From Clostridium sp. 12(A) (lineage in GTDB: Bacteria; Bacillota; Clostridia; Lachnospirales; Lachnospiraceae): DNA of 64,000 nt. A model generated the notes under the pieces. That model did no database searches and was not told the origin of the DNA. It was given only the letters and a program-made list of their open reading frames with translations. The stretch is taken from NCBI GenBank assembly GCA_000526575.1, contig JAGI01000002.1, positions 1,612,001 to 1,676,000 of the forward strand. The letters are read 5' to 3'. Every line of letters starts with the position of its first letter. Position 1 is the stretch's first letter. Both the position numbers and the translations under genes were made by a program. Shown here piece after piece: positions 50,990 to 58,838 of the stretch.

Positions 50990-51785
50990 GTCAATACCAC
51001 CGGCTTAGCCGGTGGCTTGCTCACCCCCTATAAGGGGTTTGTTTCCTGCTTACGCCCGGAAGGCGCTCCGAAAGTCTGCCTACTGCACCACATTCTCAGC
51101 TGCCCTTAAAAGGGCTTAATCGGAGCTGCCTTTTTCCGGCGCAGCCCCAAAAGGGGCTTGCTGTTTTGCTTTGATTTCCAACTGACTCTTAAGAGTCTTA
51201 TTTCTTGTTTTTCTTCACCGGCTCACCCGTAAACGGGTCTATATACTCTACTAGTGACATCTGATCGTATTCTAAATCTTCTTTTATCTGGTTTTGTATG
51301 TATTCCTTAATCGCAGCTGTATTCTTTCCTACTGTATCGACGTAATATCCACGGCACCAGAAATGCCGATTTCCGTACTTATATTTTAAATTCGCATGTT
51401 TTTCAAATATCATTAGCGAACTCTTTCCTTTTAAGTATCCCATTATTTCTGATACTGAGTATTTTGGTGGAATTCGGATTAACATATGTACATGATCTGG
51501 CATACATTGCGCTTCCATTATCTCGATTCCTTTTCTCCGGCATAAACTTCCTAAAATTTGACCAACATCTGCCTTTATATCTTTGTAGATTACTTGCCTT
51601 CTATATTTTGGTGCAAAGACTATATGGTACTTGCATTCCCATTTAGTATGGGCTAAACTATTAATGTCCATTATGGATCTCCTGTGCTTTTATTTGTGGT
51701 TTGCAGACCTACATTTATTTTAGCACAGGAGTAACTTATATCTAAAGATCAGCCCTCCCCCTGCATAGCAGGGGGTTTCTTTTTT
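50990..51785 (-). mobile_element. IS200/IS605-type insertion sequence, tnpA only
   Basis: The element has one transposase gene (51198-51671) and terminal hairpins: 50998-51016 (CCACCGGC and complement, loop TTA) on the left and 51757-51775 (CCCCCTGC and complement, loop ATA) on the right. No terminal inverted repeats or target duplication are expected for this family. Outer limits are approximate. About 200 nt between the left hairpin and the tnpA stop contain further small palindromes, such as GCCCTTAAAAGGGC, AGCCCCAAAAGGGGCT and GACTCTTAAGAGTC. No tnpB is present. Confidence 0.85.
51198..51671 (-). CDS. tnpA: IS200-type Y1 transposase
   Basis: This 157-residue protein is a complete TnpA of the HUH-Y1 type: KYHIVFAPKYRRQ near the N-terminus, the HUH metal motif MPDHVHMLIRIPP, and the helix with the catalytic Tyr (TAAIKEYIQNQ). 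It cuts and joins single-stranded DNA at the hairpin ends of the element. The frame looks intact, so the element may still be active. Confidence 0.95.
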   Translation of the reverse strand: MDINSLAHTKWECKYHIVFAPKYRRQVIYKDIKADVGQILGSLCRRKGIEIMEAQCMPDHVHMLIRIPPKYSVSEIMGYLKGKSSLMIFEKHANLKYKYGNRHFWCRGYYVDTVGKNTAAIKEYIQNQIKEDLEYDQMSLVEYIDPFTGEPVKKNKK

Positions 51786-51800
51786 ACTGTCACACAAAGA

Positions 51801-51846
51801 GAGCAAGCATAATAAGTATCAGCACACTTATTATGCTTGCTCTTTT
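51801..51846 (+). terminator. Intrinsic terminator, probably the original one of rsmH
   Basis: A perfect 17-bp stem (51801-51817 with 51826-51842; core GAGCAAGCATAATAAGT) is followed by TTTT on the plus strand. The only plus-strand gene upstream is rsmH, which ends 840 nt away across the IS200 element. The minus-strand nitroreductase gene ends nearby at 51892 and may also use it. Confidence 0.8.
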
Positions 51847-51891
51847 GTATTCTCCGCTAAGTCCATGAATATAACGCCATCAATCACAATT

Positions 51892-52395
51892 TTACCACGT
51901 TTCATAATGGACTTTTTCTTTACGGTATCGATCTATAAATTGATTCTGTTGGTTCTCTGGATAACCGATTGCAATGAATGCAAAAGGTTTTATATGGGCT
52001 GGTAGTTGATACATTTCCCGTACGTAATCTATCGCAGTATCAACTGATGAAATGCTCATCCACACTGCTCCCAGTTCCAAATAGACGGCTTCCAATAATA
52101 TATTTTGAGCCGCAGCGCTCATGTCCAGCTCCCAATCCGGTTCATATCTGAATGTTTCGCTATTCGCTGCCAAAATAAGTGTTAATCCGGAGTTACTTAC
52201 TGGCTTCGCGTCTGGCATAGCTTTGGATAGTTTTTGTAAAGCTGTTTTATCTTCAACTACAATAAATTCCCATGGCTGTTGGTTTAATGCAGAAGGCGCC
52301 TGCATCGCTGCCCGTAACAGTTTATCTATTTTATCTTTCTCCACAGGTAAATCTTTAAATTTCCGAATGCTCCTTCGGTTGAATAATTCTTTCAC
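51892..52395 (-). CDS. Nitroreductase family FMN enzyme
   Basis: This 167-residue protein has the nitroreductase pattern: NRRSIRKFKDLPVEKDKI, APSALNQQPWEFIVVED, DMSAAAQNILLEAVYLELGAVWMSI and FAFIAIGYPE. Such enzymes use FMN and NAD(P)H to reduce nitro compounds, quinones or other substrates. The start is GTG 52395 with GGGAGG 8 nt upstream; the open frame extends 25 codons further but shows no ribosome site. It is a single gene with no clear functional neighbour. Confidence 0.92.
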   Translation of the reverse strand: MKELFNRRSIRKFKDLPVEKDKIDKLLRAAMQAPSALNQQPWEFIVVEDKTALQKLSKAMPDAKPVSNSGLTLILAANSETFRYEPDWELDMSAAAQNILLEAVYLELGAVWMSISSVDTAIDYVREMYQLPAHIKPFAFIAIGYPENQQNQFIDRYRKEKVHYETW

Positions 52396-52721
52396 AGTTA
52401 TACCTCCCATTCTCTGTTTTTCTATATTACAACAACAATAATAATAAGTGCTGGTTATGTTTCCTGACATCTGATATCATCATATCATGTTAAGAATCAT
52501 AGGTAAAACCAATTATTTTTATCTATGCAATCGAAAAATCAGATGGTTGGCGTATTATGAATCATTTATGTTTCACTATGATTTTTGTAAATGCCGCTTT
52601 CATTCTTTTCAATACAAAAAAGAGAGATCTTCTTCCATAGAGGATACCCCTTTTTCTAGAACAACGATATTAATTTACTAACAATTTTAAAATCAATGAA
52701 AAATACTATGATTTTAACTTT
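52396..52721. other. Intergenic region with an AT-rich hairpin
   Basis: No gene is supported here; the open frames are short and lack ribosome sites. A 9-bp perfect AT-rich hairpin (TTAAAATCA, 52687-52695, with its complement at 52709-52717) lies 5 nt past the end of the VOC gene and could be a weak terminator. Confidence 0.5.
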
Positions 52722-53147
52722 TTATAACAACGCAAAATGGGAACTCTCCATAACTGATTTCATCTGGCATAAGCAAAAAGGATGTCCTGCGGGATCAATC
52801 ATAACGGTCCACTCATTGGAAAATTGTTCTTTTGCGACCGATGCTCCACACAGGAGCGCGTGTTGAACTGCCCTTTCCAAATCATTCACGGCAAAGTCTA
52901 AATGTGCCATCTGCTGTTGGGCTTCAGGCTCATCTGGCCATACCGGTGGTTTGTATTCCGGATTTTTTTGAAACAGTATACCCGGATATGCTCCCTGATT
53001 CGTACCTGGAGCATATACACATGCCCACCCTTCATCAATGGCCATTGTCTCCCACTTGAGCAGTGCCCCATAAAACGCTGCTAATTCATGTGGGTCTTTG
53101 CAATCCATAGTAAAAGAATACATCTTGATTTTTAATCCATCGTCCAT
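52722..53147 (-). CDS. VOC (glyoxalase/bleomycin-resistance) family protein
   Basis: This 141-residue protein has the VOC fold pattern of paired beta-alpha-beta units: MYSFTMDCKDPHELAAFYGALLKWE at the start of unit one, and MAHLDFAVNDLERAVQHALLCGA and then VMIDPAGHPFCLCQ in unit two. The metal-binding or substrate role is not fixed; some members give drug resistance. The ATG at 53147 follows GGAGG. A GNAT gene lies 20 nt upstream on the same strand. Confidence 0.88.
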   Translation of the reverse strand: MDDGLKIKMYSFTMDCKDPHELAAFYGALLKWETMAIDEGWACVYAPGTNQGAYPGILFQKNPEYKPPVWPDEPEAQQQMAHLDFAVNDLERAVQHALLCGASVAKEQFSNEWTVMIDPAGHPFCLCQMKSVMESSHFALL

Positions 53148-53167
53148 ACGAAAAACCTCCAATATTA

Positions 53168-53641
53168 TTAATTTTTACTTTTAACACCAATCGTTTTCAT
53201 TATTGATCCAAGCTTCATTTTTAAAATGGGAAAGGGATTCCCCATCTCATCTTTTTCTGTGCGCTCAAATACAACAAAACCAGCACGCTTATAGAAATCG
53301 GCGGCATGAGGATTTTGCTCATTCACATCTACATATGATACTCCATATTCTTCTATGGCTTTTGTGATAAGCTTCTTTCCTATTCCTTGTCCAATGCAAG
53401 CGGGTTCCAAAAATAACATTTCTACTTTTTGGTTTTCGATTCCCATAAAGCCTAAGGGCTTCTCACCTTGATATACCACAATTAACTGATCTATCTCTTT
53501 GAGAGCTTCTTGTACATATGGGCGCAAGGAAATCCGTTCTTCTTCCTTCAGGAAGATATGCGTTGCTTTTACAGATGCTTCCCATATAACAACCAGTTCC
53601 TTGATTAATTGTTCCGTTCTGCCTGGATTCTCAATAAACAT
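53168..53641 (-). CDS. GNAT family N-acetyltransferase
   Basis: This 157-residue protein has the GNAT core: LIVVYQGEKPLGFMGI, VEMLFLEPACIGQGIGKKLI (acyl-CoA loop with the GxGxG-like GQGIGKK) and VDVNEQNPHAADFYKRAGFVV. It probably acetylates a small amine; the substrate is unknown. It lies between the VOC gene and a pyridoxamine-oxidase-like gene on the same strand, with short gaps. Confidence 0.92.
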   Translation of the reverse strand: MFIENPGRTEQLIKELVVIWEASVKATHIFLKEEERISLRPYVQEALKEIDQLIVVYQGEKPLGFMGIENQKVEMLFLEPACIGQGIGKKLITKAIEEYGVSYVDVNEQNPHAADFYKRAGFVVFERTEKDEMGNPFPILKMKLGSIMKTIGVKSKN

Positions 53642-53668
53642 CTTAATACTCCGTTCTCTCTTGCTATC

Positions 53669-54160
53669 TTATATAATTTTTCCTTCTGCAGTTTCCACTT
53701 TATGCACAAAGTCCATGTGGTAACAAACAGCACCATGATCTTTAATGGCTATAGCTCTTGTAATTTTAATGGCCAAAATAATGCAGCTTTCATCCTTTTC
53801 ATTATTTACAGCGTCGTACCAATCGGCAAATGCTTTACGAAGCTTAGACCTTATCTCAGCATTATTGGGATCTAAGACCCAGCCTAAATTTATACCAATA
53901 CCATTGCCGGAAAACCATTGGCCGCAAACAGAAAATGCAACTTCCTGGTTCTTCGCTATCTGCTGCATTTTCTTTGATTTTGCCCATGTAACAGTATAGA
54001 ATACACCATCTTCGTAATAAGCATCCACATCACGAATATATGGGCGGGGAGCGCCATCTGCGCTTGGCTCCATTGCAATGGTCGAAAGTGATATGATATT
54101 ATCTTTTCCGTTGCCACACCTCTCCTCAATTACGTTTAATCCTTCTTCATACTTGCTCAC
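53669..54160 (-). CDS. Pyridoxamine 5'-phosphate oxidase-like flavin-binding protein
   Basis: This 163-residue protein has a split-barrel PNPOx-like pattern: IISLSTIAMEPSADGAPRP, YYEDGVFYTVTWAKSKKMQQ and EVAFSVCGQWFSGNGIGINLG. Such proteins bind FMN or F420-type cofactors. It is probably an oxidoreductase of unknown substrate. The ATG is preceded by a GGAGG-type site, and it forms a small group with the GNAT and VOC genes. Confidence 0.85.
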   Translation of the reverse strand: MSKYEEGLNVIEERCGNGKDNIISLSTIAMEPSADGAPRPYIRDVDAYYEDGVFYTVTWAKSKKMQQIAKNQEVAFSVCGQWFSGNGIGINLGWVLDPNNAEIRSKLRKAFADWYDAVNNEKDESCIILAIKITRAIAIKDHGAVCYHMDFVHKVETAEGKII

Positions 54161-54566
54161 CTTTATACCCTCCTTAAAATAATATAACCTGAAAATCTAC
54201 CCTAACTGAATGAGATTTTCGATTTTCCACTTATTAATTTTATATTACTATCAGCAGTTTTCTTATGGGTCTGTTTTGTATGGGTGGTTTGCGTTACTTA
54301 AATTGAAAGGAAATCATTATGTATCTATGATTGATCGAATGGTTTTTCCAACATCGAATGTACGTTCTGTTTCTATTGTACTACAGCTTTTAAATACTTA
54401 CAAGAATAAATTCAATTTTTATCCAAATATTTGCGTAAAAATGCTCCCAATTAAGTGACTAGCTTTATTCATTCACTCGATTACCTTAATAGGAGCATTT
54501 AAATACTATTTTAGATAGAACTCATTATCAGCTTTGGTAATATATATGACAAAGAAATATGATTTA
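54161..54566. other. Intergenic region of 406 nt without a supported gene
   Basis: The only sizeable open frame (54210-54458, plus) lacks a ribosome site and any recognised motif and ends within a terminator stem, so I do not call it. The region holds the terminator of the GNAT gene at 54438-54502. Confidence 0.55.
54438..54502 (-). terminator. Terminator after the GNAT gene at 54567
   Basis: On the minus strand AAATGCTCCTATTAAG pairs with CTTAATTGGGAGCATTT with one bulged base, and is followed by TTTTT. It lies 65 nt past the stop codon. The loop is long (about 29 nt). Confidence 0.6.
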
Positions 54567-55217
54567 TCAGCCAGGGTTAATGGTCATACGGAAACTCCAA
54601 TTACCAATCGACGAATCTTTCATCGGTATGGTTTTGTAATCGAATTCGGAAAACCCATTTTTTATATAAAACTTTTTATTTCTTTCCGTATTTGTAAATG
54701 TAAGAAATGTTTCTGGTTTGTTACCAATGCTATGATCTTTTATATATGGTATAATACATTCATTCAGCATTCTAGACCCCAATTGCTGGCCTCTTAAGGA
54801 TCTGTCTACTGCTAATGACTCCAGGAGCCAGGAGTGCTCCTTAATTCCACTGCACGGTTTGTGCCCTTGTTCAAGAACATTTAAAAAACTTAACAGTCTT
54901 GGCAGGCTGACTTTTTTTAATAACAAGTGTGCACCGGATCGGAAGTAATCCACCAGCCCCACCTTAGAACTGCGTGGGCGTACCAAAACAGCAAAGCTCC
55001 TCACTTTCCCATTATCCTCACCTACAAAAAACTCGCTCTTTCTAAAATAAGCCCTGATATAAACATAATACACATCATTCATAAAGTCTAGAAAGGTATC
55101 TAAATTGGGGAACCCACTTTTTATATCATTACAAATGGGATAATCACTAAATGTTAAGGCGCACATTCTTGCGATATCTTTTAATTCTTCATATTTCGGT
55201 CTTCTATAACGTATCAT
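54567..55217 (-). CDS. GNAT family N-acetyltransferase
   Basis: This 216-residue protein has the GNAT core: VRSFAVLVRPR, WLLESLAVDRSLRGQQLGSRML (acyl-CoA loop RGQQLG) and FLTFTNTERNKKFYIKNGFSEF. The N-terminus (MIRYRRPKYEELKDIARMCALTF) is typical. Function and substrate are unknown. It is a single gene, with its own terminator downstream and a 348-nt region upstream shared with a divergent TetR regulator. Confidence 0.88.
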   Translation of the reverse strand: MIRYRRPKYEELKDIARMCALTFSDYPICNDIKSGFPNLDTFLDFMNDVYYVYIRAYFRKSEFFVGEDNGKVRSFAVLVRPRSSKVGLVDYFRSGAHLLLKKVSLPRLLSFLNVLEQGHKPCSGIKEHSWLLESLAVDRSLRGQQLGSRMLNECIIPYIKDHSIGNKPETFLTFTNTERNKKFYIKNGFSEFDYKTIPMKDSSIGNWSFRMTINPG

Positions 55218-55427
55218 TCTTTTTCCTCCTATCGATTATTTTTCTGAAATTGATCAAACCATTCCCTCTGCTAATAAATGCTTTATTATTTATCTTTACA
55301 TATGTATGATATCCTAATTATAGTCGCTTTTCTATATTCAATTGCATCGTTAAATGTCTGTTAAACGGCAGAATAATACGAAAGTGTCGGAAATAGGTGT
55401 GTAATAGCTGAGGATATAAAAAATACC

Positions 55428-55444
55428 GTTTCCATGATGGAAAC
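55428..55444. promoter_or_regulatory. Palindrome, possible TetR operator
   Basis: GTTTCCATGATGGAAAC is a perfect 8-bp palindrome with a 1-nt centre. It ends 4 nt upstream of the -35 box of the tetR promoter, and is a natural candidate for autoregulation or for control of the divergent gene. Confidence 0.5.
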
Positions 55445-55448
55445 AGGA

Positions 55449-55477
55449 TTGTTTTAGCTATACGGGTGTATTATAAT
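55449..55477 (+). promoter_or_regulatory. Promoter of the tetR gene
   Basis: TTGTTT (55449-55454) and TATAAT (55472-55477) are 17 nt apart, 88 nt upstream of the tetR start. Confidence 0.6.
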
Positions 55478-55565
55478 TATACTAGAGTCGTTTTTTTTCA
55501 TTACACTATGATGAGGTTCATCGATTCAATATAACAACAAAAATTATGGAAAGAAGGATTCAGTT

Positions 55566-56165
55566 ATGCCTGGGATTGAGAAAGATGATAGACGAGTAAA
55601 AAAAACAAAGAAAGCATTGAGAAACGGTCTTGCTGAATTAATGGTGCATAAAGGCCTTCGTAATATAACAGTCCGGGAATTAACGGATAAGGTGGATATT
55701 CACAGAGCCACCTTTTACGCCCATTATAAAGACATCTACGATCTCTACGAACAAATGGAGGAGGAGGTAGTTACAGAGCTCAATGATTTGATTATGCTAA
55801 ACTATTCCCAGCCTCCTGTTCATTTTTATAAAATTATATTTGAATACATTATGGAGAATAAGCAAATATGCTATATGTTGTTTGGTACAAACGGGGAAGG
55901 AAGCTTTGTGACCCGTTTAAATGATTTATTGGAGGAAAAATGCATGGAAACCTGGTGTAAGGAATGGCAGCATTCTGAAATCAGCGAAGAATTGAAATTT
56001 AAAGTCCGCTATCATGTTCAGGGCTGCCTTGCTATCATCAGCAAATGGGTAGAATCTAATTTCACATATCCTATGTATCAGGTGATAGAGATAATCGCTG
56101 AGATCGATAGAAATATGGAATATTTTGTTATGAAAAAGCAGAAAATGGATGCCGCATTCAAGTAA
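55566..56165 (+). CDS. TetR family transcriptional regulator
   Basis: This 199-residue regulator has an N-terminal TetR helix-turn-helix (NGLAELMVHKGLRNITVRE and LTDKVDIHRATFYAHYKDI) and a helical C-terminal ligand domain like that of TetR/AcrR proteins that follow DhaS (TetR_C_33 type, from memory). A palindrome lies just upstream of its promoter. It converges with the LytTR gene and ends 26 nt before it. Targets are unknown; the divergent GNAT gene is one candidate. Confidence 0.9.
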   Translation: MPGIEKDDRRVKKTKKALRNGLAELMVHKGLRNITVRELTDKVDIHRATFYAHYKDIYDLYEQMEEEVVTELNDLIMLNYSQPPVHFYKIIFEYIMENKQICYMLFGTNGEGSFVTRLNDLLEEKCMETWCKEWQHSEISEELKFKVRYHVQGCLAIISKWVESNFTYPMYQVIEIIAEIDRNMEYFVMKKQKMDAAFK

Positions 56166-56191
56166 TACTTGACGAATGAGACTTATGATAT

Positions 56192-56908
56192 CTAATTGGT
56201 TAAAACATGATCAAATTGAAGCAGCTTTGATAGTCTTTTAATCCCATCTCTGCTGACAGGTAATTTAGTGCCATTGATCAACTGCAACTGCTGAGCCGTA
56301 AACTCACTTACAAACGAGCTGTTCACGATACAGCCTTTATCAACATAGATAAAGGTCTTTTCGTCTAATTTTTCATAAATGTGCAGTAAACTCATACGAT
56401 AAGTCACGCAGCGATTGTCCGCAGTAAATATGTTTACATTTTTACCTTCCCGGTTGATATATAAAATATCATTGAAATAAATTTTATCATATCTTTTTTT
56501 CGTAACTAATTCAAGTGTTCTGTTTTTTCTACCAGCAACACTATGATGCAAAATGGAAAGTATGGTTTCCAATTCCTTTATTATGTTCTTTTTGGACATA
56601 TATTTAAATATTTTATATTTTAAGAACCAGTCGATACAATCCAGATTATCAATTAAAACAATTATCTTTGTATGAGGATACTGATGCATGAGCTTTGATA
56701 TAAATCCACATGATTCTTCCTTGGTATTATTGGTAATATCTATGATAAAACCATCACAATACTCTTCGTCGATCAGGAAAAGTGCGCTCTTAATATCCTC
56801 CCAGACATTTAGTTCCAACGGGGAATATTTAGATTTGATTAGGGAATGTATCACTTTATTGACCGAGCTCATGAAACTAACATCTTTTGTATAAAACCCA
56901 ATATTCAT
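56192..56908 (-). CDS. LytTR DNA-binding regulator with atypical receiver domain
   Basis: This 238-residue protein has a receiver-like N-terminal domain (IGFYTKDVSFMSSVNKV, GFIIDITNNTKE, KIIVLIDNLD, FKYMSKKN) and a C-terminal LytTR domain (about 135-235; IYFNDILYINREGKNVNIF, FIYVDKGCIVNSSFVSEF). The acidic pair expected near residue 10 is missing (FYTKD), although Asp in IIDI and Lys in MSKK remain, so phosphorylation may not be the signal. The ATG at 56908 follows GGAGGTG. It lies 91 nt after the dikinase gene and probably regulates the polyketide-type locus. No kinase gene is adjacent. Confidence 0.82.
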   Translation of the reverse strand: MNIGFYTKDVSFMSSVNKVIHSLIKSKYSPLELNVWEDIKSALFLIDEEYCDGFIIDITNNTKEESCGFISKLMHQYPHTKIIVLIDNLDCIDWFLKYKIFKYMSKKNIIKELETILSILHHSVAGRKNRTLELVTKKRYDKIYFNDILYINREGKNVNIFTADNRCVTYRMSLLHIYEKLDEKTFIYVDKGCIVNSSFVSEFTAQQLQLINGTKLPVSRDGIKRLSKLLQFDHVLTN

Positions 56909-56999
56909 CCTATTCACCTCCGTAGGTTATAGGTTATCCTGTTTTATCTTCATAATTAGCAGCATGTAAAAATTCCTTATCTTATTGTAATTTTCTCAT

Positions 57000-57941
57000 T
57001 TATCTTATATTCGTTATCGGTCTTGATTGTACAATATATATTTTTCCATTTACAATTCCCCATTCGATGTCCTGAGGACAGCCAAATCTCCCCTCGATCT
57101 TTTTGCATACCTTAACGAGTCTTAAAACATTCAGATAATTTAAAGAATATGTTTGCTTAAATTTCCTGTTGTTAAGTACCTTTTTTATACCATTATCAGA
57201 GTTAATAAACCTATATTCTTTTCCTCCTTTTTGTCTGTAAATAATTCTTTTTTTGTTCATATCATAAACATATGTATCTGGAGAAACTGTACCGGAAGCA
57301 ACTGCCTCGCCCAAGCCGTATGTTGAATTGACCAGCACTTCTCCTTTCTGATCATTCATTGGATTACAGGTAAAGACAACGCCTGCTGCATCAGGAGAAA
57401 TCATCTTCTGTATAAGAACCGCCATTTGAATATGATGATCATCAAAATTATTTTTCCTTCTGTAATCGATTGCTCTCGGTGACCAGAGGGATGCCCAGCA
57501 TTTTTTTACATGTTGAAACACATTAAAATCTCCGGAGATATTTAAAAATGTATCCTGCTGCCCTGCAAAACTTGCCTCCTTCCTATCTTCCACATTAGCC
57601 GAGGATCTGACTGCTACACATGCCTTTTTTCCCAGAGCTCTGTATTCCCTGATAATCTCTATTTTTATATGAATGGGGATGTTTCCATGTAAAAAACTTT
57701 CTAAGATGTAATTGCTGCACTCTTCCAGAGACATCTTTCCATTCAAATTTTCACTTAGATAATGCTTTATTGATTCATTAATTCCGTTTTCCTTGATAAA
57801 GTCTTCATATGCATTGTAGGTAATGCAAAATCCCATTGGAATATTTATTTTTAACGAATATAATTCTCCCAGGTTTGCAGCCTTGCCACCAACATTTATA
57901 TTGTCACGAATATTTAACTCTTTTAAGTTCCTAACATACAT
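57000..57941 (-). CDS. PEP-synthase/rifampin-phosphotransferase ATP-binding domain protein
   Basis: This 313-residue protein is the ATP-grasp domain of pyruvate-phosphate dikinase-like enzymes on its own: VGGKAANLGEL, VAVRSSANVEDRKEASFAGQQ, QKMISPDAAGVVFTCNP and DIEWGIVNGKIYIVQSRPIT. The length matches the ATP-binding domain of rifampin phosphotransferase (about 1-314). The missing parts (substrate domain and His swivel domain) are encoded by a separate gene at 60479-62128 in the same operon. Together they would transfer phosphate from ATP through His to an acceptor. Confidence 0.88.
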   Translation of the reverse strand: MYVRNLKELNIRDNINVGGKAANLGELYSLKINIPMGFCITYNAYEDFIKENGINESIKHYLSENLNGKMSLEECSNYILESFLHGNIPIHIKIEIIREYRALGKKACVAVRSSANVEDRKEASFAGQQDTFLNISGDFNVFQHVKKCWASLWSPRAIDYRRKNNFDDHHIQMAVLIQKMISPDAAGVVFTCNPMNDQKGEVLVNSTYGLGEAVASGTVSPDTYVYDMNKKRIIYRQKGGKEYRFINSDNGIKKVLNNRKFKQTYSLNYLNVLRLVKVCKKIEGRFGCPQDIEWGIVNGKIYIVQSRPITNIR

Positions 57942-57974
57942 ACGTCATAAATCTCCTCATTATCCTAAAAGTAA

Positions 57975-58838
57975 TTAATTGGGGACGCATTGAATGGTAA
58001 TTGCACTATATATCATTTGCTTAGAAATGGTATATACAATAAACTCCTTCTCCTTGTTATCTCTGCAATACTCAATTCCTTTTTTTATATCAAAAATTGT
58101 TTGGGAACCAGAGGAAAACGGGAGATCAGTAATCTGCTTCCTGGATTCTCTAAGGTAGATACCATGACTTCCTTTCTCCTTCTTCTCAACCTCTATATCT
58201 AACCTTTTAAAAATGTTTTCGTTCTGATAAAGAATACCTCTCTGTATATCTGTGATTTCCCCTAAGACCCCATTTCCAGACTGTGAGTCCAGCAATAATG
58301 CAGCCCCGCACTCGCCAAAGCCTTTCACATCATCCTGGGAGTAATTTCTATGTACCGCTTCTCCAAATTCGCTATCACAGGAATCACTGCTAACAACCAT
58401 TACGCGGCCTTCTCTGTTTTCCATGATTAGCTCATATCCGTCTATCACAGCATCGCAGGATGAGTTTACTCCTGTTGATACCGTATAATTAGCGCCTTTC
58501 AGCTGCAAAGCAATTGCAATAACGGCAGCTTGCATATTGGAAAGTATTTTCGTGATAAAAACAGGTGATACCAGTCCTGTATCATGGTATCTTGCGACTT
58601 CATCGGTGATTGTATTCATTGCCCCAAAGCAGGTTGCTGATAAAACAGAAATATCTTCACCATGTTCAAAAAAATCCGGGTTACATTCATGTATCTTTTT
58701 GGAGATTGCTAAGGATATTTGAGAATACCGGTCAAGCTTTCTTTTCTCCCTGGGAAGCAGATACAAATCTGTATCTATGCAATCACTGACCGCGTCCGGA
58801 TAAAGGCAGACGATATCTTTAATAAATATACGATTCAA
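57975..58838 (-). CDS. Ketosynthase-like partner without catalytic Cys
   Basis: This 287-residue protein resembles the N-terminal half of a ketosynthase (ILSNMQAAVIAIALQLKG, TVSTGVNSSCDAVIDGYELI, FGECGAALLLDSQSG). Where a ketosynthase has TACASS, it has TGVNSS, so the nucleophile is lost. The C-terminal half with HGT and FGFGG motifs is absent. It may act as a partner (chain-length-factor-like) of the KS encoded directly upstream, with which it overlaps by 4 nt. The start is TTG 58838, with AAGGAGA upstream, overlapping the KS stop. Similar short KS-like proteins occur in aryl polyene-type loci. Confidence 0.75.
   Translation of the reverse strand: MNRIFIKDIVCLYPDAVSDCIDTDLYLLPREKRKLDRYSQISLAISKKIHECNPDFFEHGEDISVLSATCFGAMNTITDEVARYHDTGLVSPVFITKILSNMQAAVIAIALQLKGANYTVSTGVNSSCDAVIDGYELIMENREGRVMVVSSDSCDSEFGEAVHRNYSQDDVKGFGECGAALLLDSQSGNGVLGEITDIQRGILYQNENIFKRLDIEVEKKEKGSHGIYLRESRKQITDLPFSSGSQTIFDIKKGIEYCRDNKEKEFIVYTISKQMIYSAITIQCVPN

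Larger units (their letters stand above)
55218..55565. other. Divergent intergenic region between GNAT and TetR genes
   Basis: These 348 nt hold no gene. They contain the TetR promoter (55449-55477) and a palindrome (55428-55444) described separately. The part near the GNAT start shows no clear signal. Confidence 0.6.

Noticed and set aside
50998..51180. CRISPR-like or tandem repeat array
   Set aside because: The palindromes differ in sequence and spacing and lie within the IS200 element; there is no constant repeat or spacer length.
54210..54458. Open frame of 82 codons, possible transposase remnant
   Set aside because: No ribosome site, no recognised motif, and it ends inside a terminator stem. 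Nothing beyond the open frame supports it.
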